Positions 61,679 through 64,000 of a stretch of 64,000 bases of DNA are shown in pieces. The notes under the pieces are model-generated. The model was not told the origin of the DNA and did no database searches. It saw only the letters and a list, made by a program, of their open reading frames with translations. Each line of letters begins with the position of its first letter. Position 1 is the stretch's first letter. A program made the position numbers and the translations under genes. This stretch comes from Buddleja alternifolia (taxonomy: Eukaryota > Streptophyta > Magnoliopsida > Lamiales > Scrophulariaceae), in assembly GCA_019426215.1 (NCBI GenBank), contig CM033393.1, positions 4,436,046 through 4,500,045 on the forward strand, read 5' to 3'.

Positions 61679-63355
61679 GAAAAAAACCTATCTAACAGTC
61701 CCGTAAGGTTTACTAACCTTACGGGCAAATGCCAGCCACACATTGTGGCAATCAACAATCGGTAACTTAGAGGGTAGGTTGAACAATCCATTTACAAGAA
61801 ATTGCGATTTCCCTCACCTCTCTTGCCCTATTAATTAGGGAATACTACTAAAAGAAAATCTTAAATAGATTTTTATATTAAAAATTTCAAGAAATATAAA
61901 ATATCCACTCCACCATTTTTTTTATTATAAAACCCCAACATTTAGGAAAAAATATGTTAAGAATTAATCAATCCATTTTTATTTATTAAAATCTTTTTCT
62001 TTTGAAGTTTTTGGATTGATAAATAGTAGACCGAAGTTTCCTTTTTATGTTGAAATCTAACATTTTTATATAATTTTTTTAGTTTAAATAATTTATTATT
62101 ATAAAATATGTTCTTTTATATTTTCACATGATTGAAAATTTGAAAAAAAAAAATAGGCTATTGATATTTGCACTCCTACATTTCATAATGGAATGGACCA
62201 AAACATCCTTATACTTTTAGAACAATTTTTGTATCGATTGTAATGCAAAATATACCCTCCATACATTATTCTTCTCTTCTAGTTTTATAGTCCCATATTT
62301 TATTATGTCACTACTTTCATCTCTTCTTTCTATTCTCTAGCATTCCTTGGACCTATATAATTTATTATTATACATATGTAATGAATTATCCATGTACAAT
62401 AACCAAAGTTACATTATAATATAAGTTGACAATGGTAACATAGAGCTGATATCTTAAAATAAAGTTAAGTATATATAAGAAATTAGAAATAAATCTTTGG
62501 ACATATATGATTACTAAGTAATATATAGATATATATATACATATATATATTGGCATAATTGACAATCAGATTATTTAAGGGTGAGTATCGAGCTGAACCA
62601 ACTTGATTAGAGTTTGCGCTTTTAAATGGGCCGAGCTCGAGCCAAAATATACCTCGTCGTAGGCTCGGCCCACTAAAAAAACTTGAACTCTAATCGAGTC
62701 TCCTCAACACAGTGCCCACATCTAAAAGAATTTGAAACGATAAATAAATATTAGTCTTTTGCTTTAATACCAATCATCGTCAAGTCTAACACATTTGCTT
62801 GACTTTATGTCGATCTTTCAATCTACCTAGGAGACGATCCTCTTGAACAACTAGAGTCAATGTCCAAATGTCGCAAATTTTACAGCACGAGCAAGTAAAA
62901 ATCATTGGCATGATCGATATCAGATTTTTGAAGAAAATTTTCACAAGGTTAATTTTTTATGAAAATAATTTTTTATATGGATGCCATTGGTTCTAAAAAT
63001 TACGATTACAGTTATATTTACAATACCAACTCATAATAAATGAGGAAGAATTTCATTTTAAATTAAAATAAAAATAACAATAAATTAATTTTAATTTTGA
63101 AGTTCTTTAAGAATCAGCACTACAGCGGAGCATAAAGTAAAGTGGGGCTTAGCTTGTAGCATGTCTTCTGTCATGTTCAACACAAAATTCTGATTTTGGG
63201 TTATAGTGTATAAAAGTAGGTAATTTTGGGGTATTTAAATAAATAAGGATACATAGAGTATCAAACTAAATAAGATATTGATTTGCTAAATAGCCGGTGA
63301 TTTTGTTGGACTGTATATACCTATTTGACAGCCTTCTGTCAGATTAGCGGTATTG
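61679..63355. mobile_element. 1.68-kb element with 9-bp target duplication
   Basis: Absent from the colinear 3' flank of MIPS-1. A 9-bp duplication is typical of Mutator-like elements. The ends show only a weak inverted similarity (CTATCTAACAG on the left against CTAATCTGACAG on the complement of the right). A perfect hairpin, CCCGTAAGGTT-TACT-AACCTTACGGG, lies at 61700-61725. No transposase frame is visible, so it would be non-autonomous. Confidence 0.75.
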
Positions 63356-63364
63356 TTAAAATAA
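63356..63364 (+). repeat. Right 9-bp target duplication (TTAAAATAA)
   Basis: Second copy of 61670-61678. Confidence 0.85.
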
Positions 63365-64000
63365 TTCTAAGATGTTTGTCTATACAATAGGGTAGATTGT
63401 TTATTAGAAATCTTGTGATTATAAAATATCTATGAAATGTACCCAGTGTGATCGAAATTTCTCTTATACTATACTTTGTTCTATGTAACACTTACCCCTT
63501 GTGCTATGAAAATTAATTCACTCCATTGGAATACAGTTAAGTCTTATTGAGAGGGTCTTTGTTAACCTTATCTAATATACAAGATATTATAGGTGATTGA
63601 TATCGGAGCTCCATCTTTATTTATATCTCTTGGCAAATGATAAAAACACACATCTATTAGTAAAAGATGAATATGTTTTTAAATAGTCCATTCAATCTTT
63701 TCATTTTTCTTACTAATTATGTCTAATAATTGGTTTATGTATGCATAATATTACATTATACATATTTATGCAAGTAAGAAATTGTCAACTAAACGTGAAC
63801 GCAGCGGTGCGTAATGATTATTATTATTTATGCATTTTTATGTTTCTTAAAGTAGTCAAAATGTAAGTGTGTGGGTGTTGATGATATTATAAAATTGTTA
63901 ATTATTAGACTATATAAAATGTACTTTATCCCTTTATATACAAGTTAAAAAATATTATATGCTTCTAAGTTCTAACATTCTTTTCCGCTGTTTTGTTCGC
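63365..64000. other. 3' flank of MIPS-2, duplicate of the MIPS-1 flank
   Basis: Matches about 42493-43130 with few differences and runs off the window, so the tandem unit continues. No gene seen. Confidence 0.75.

Overview
This is plant nuclear DNA from a eudicot. The evidence is AT-rich intergenic sequence, spliceosomal introns, plant-type copia, gypsy, Sirevirus-like and L1-type (LINE) retroelements, and a gene with the ten-exon layout of plant myo-inositol-1-phosphate synthase (MIPS). There are no bacterial features, CRISPR arrays, rRNAs or tRNAs that I can support. An asterid host is possible, but the sequence alone does not decide it.

Left part (about 1.2-25 kb): a nest of transposable elements. 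An old 5'-truncated L1-type LINE on the minus strand (LINE A) has been cut into four pieces (24663-25065, 20948-22291, 9885-10116, 1219-1660). The cuts were made by a non-coding LTR element with 582-bp LTRs (22292-24662), a degenerate Ty1/copia element (10117-20947), and an AT-rich element with inverted ends of about 540 bp (about 1663-9885). The last of these holds a degenerate Ty3/gypsy element (2744-9171). The copia element itself carries a foldback MITE in its 3' LTR and a roughly 1.4-kb unclassified insert in its integrase region.

Middle (25.2-28.2 kb): LINE B, a younger L1-type element with a perfect 17-bp target duplication and an inverted 5' piece, the classic signature of twin priming. 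Its sense part stays in one reading frame for about 2.2 kb, broken only by nonsense codons.

Right part (28.4 kb to the end): a local tandem duplication. The upstream module of the MIPS gene is present three times (A 28.4-34.6 kb, B 34.6-38.7 kb, C 43.8-49.6 kb). The gene follows B (MIPS-1, 38684-42203) and C (MIPS-2, 49590-61383). MIPS makes 1L-myo-inositol 1-phosphate from glucose 6-phosphate, the committed step to inositol, phytate and raffinose-family sugars. Neither copy looks normally functional. MIPS-1 keeps a full 510-codon frame but has lost its ATG (GTG), one splice donor (GT to AT) and one splice acceptor (AG to AA). MIPS-2 keeps its ATG and splice sites but has frameshifts, nonsense codons and an 8.3-kb 5'-truncated Sirevirus-like element in exon 9. 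The damage differs between the copies, so they decayed independently after duplication, and a working MIPS gene must lie elsewhere in the genome or beyond the window edge.

The three modules differ by datable insertions: a long-inverted-repeat element and a gypsy remnant in A, a 71-bp retroposed tail in B, and a 2.2-kb insert, the Sirevirus-like element and a 1.68-kb element with 9-bp target duplication in C. I found no new multi-gene system. The value of the window is a well-preserved record of gene duplication, decay and nested transposition.
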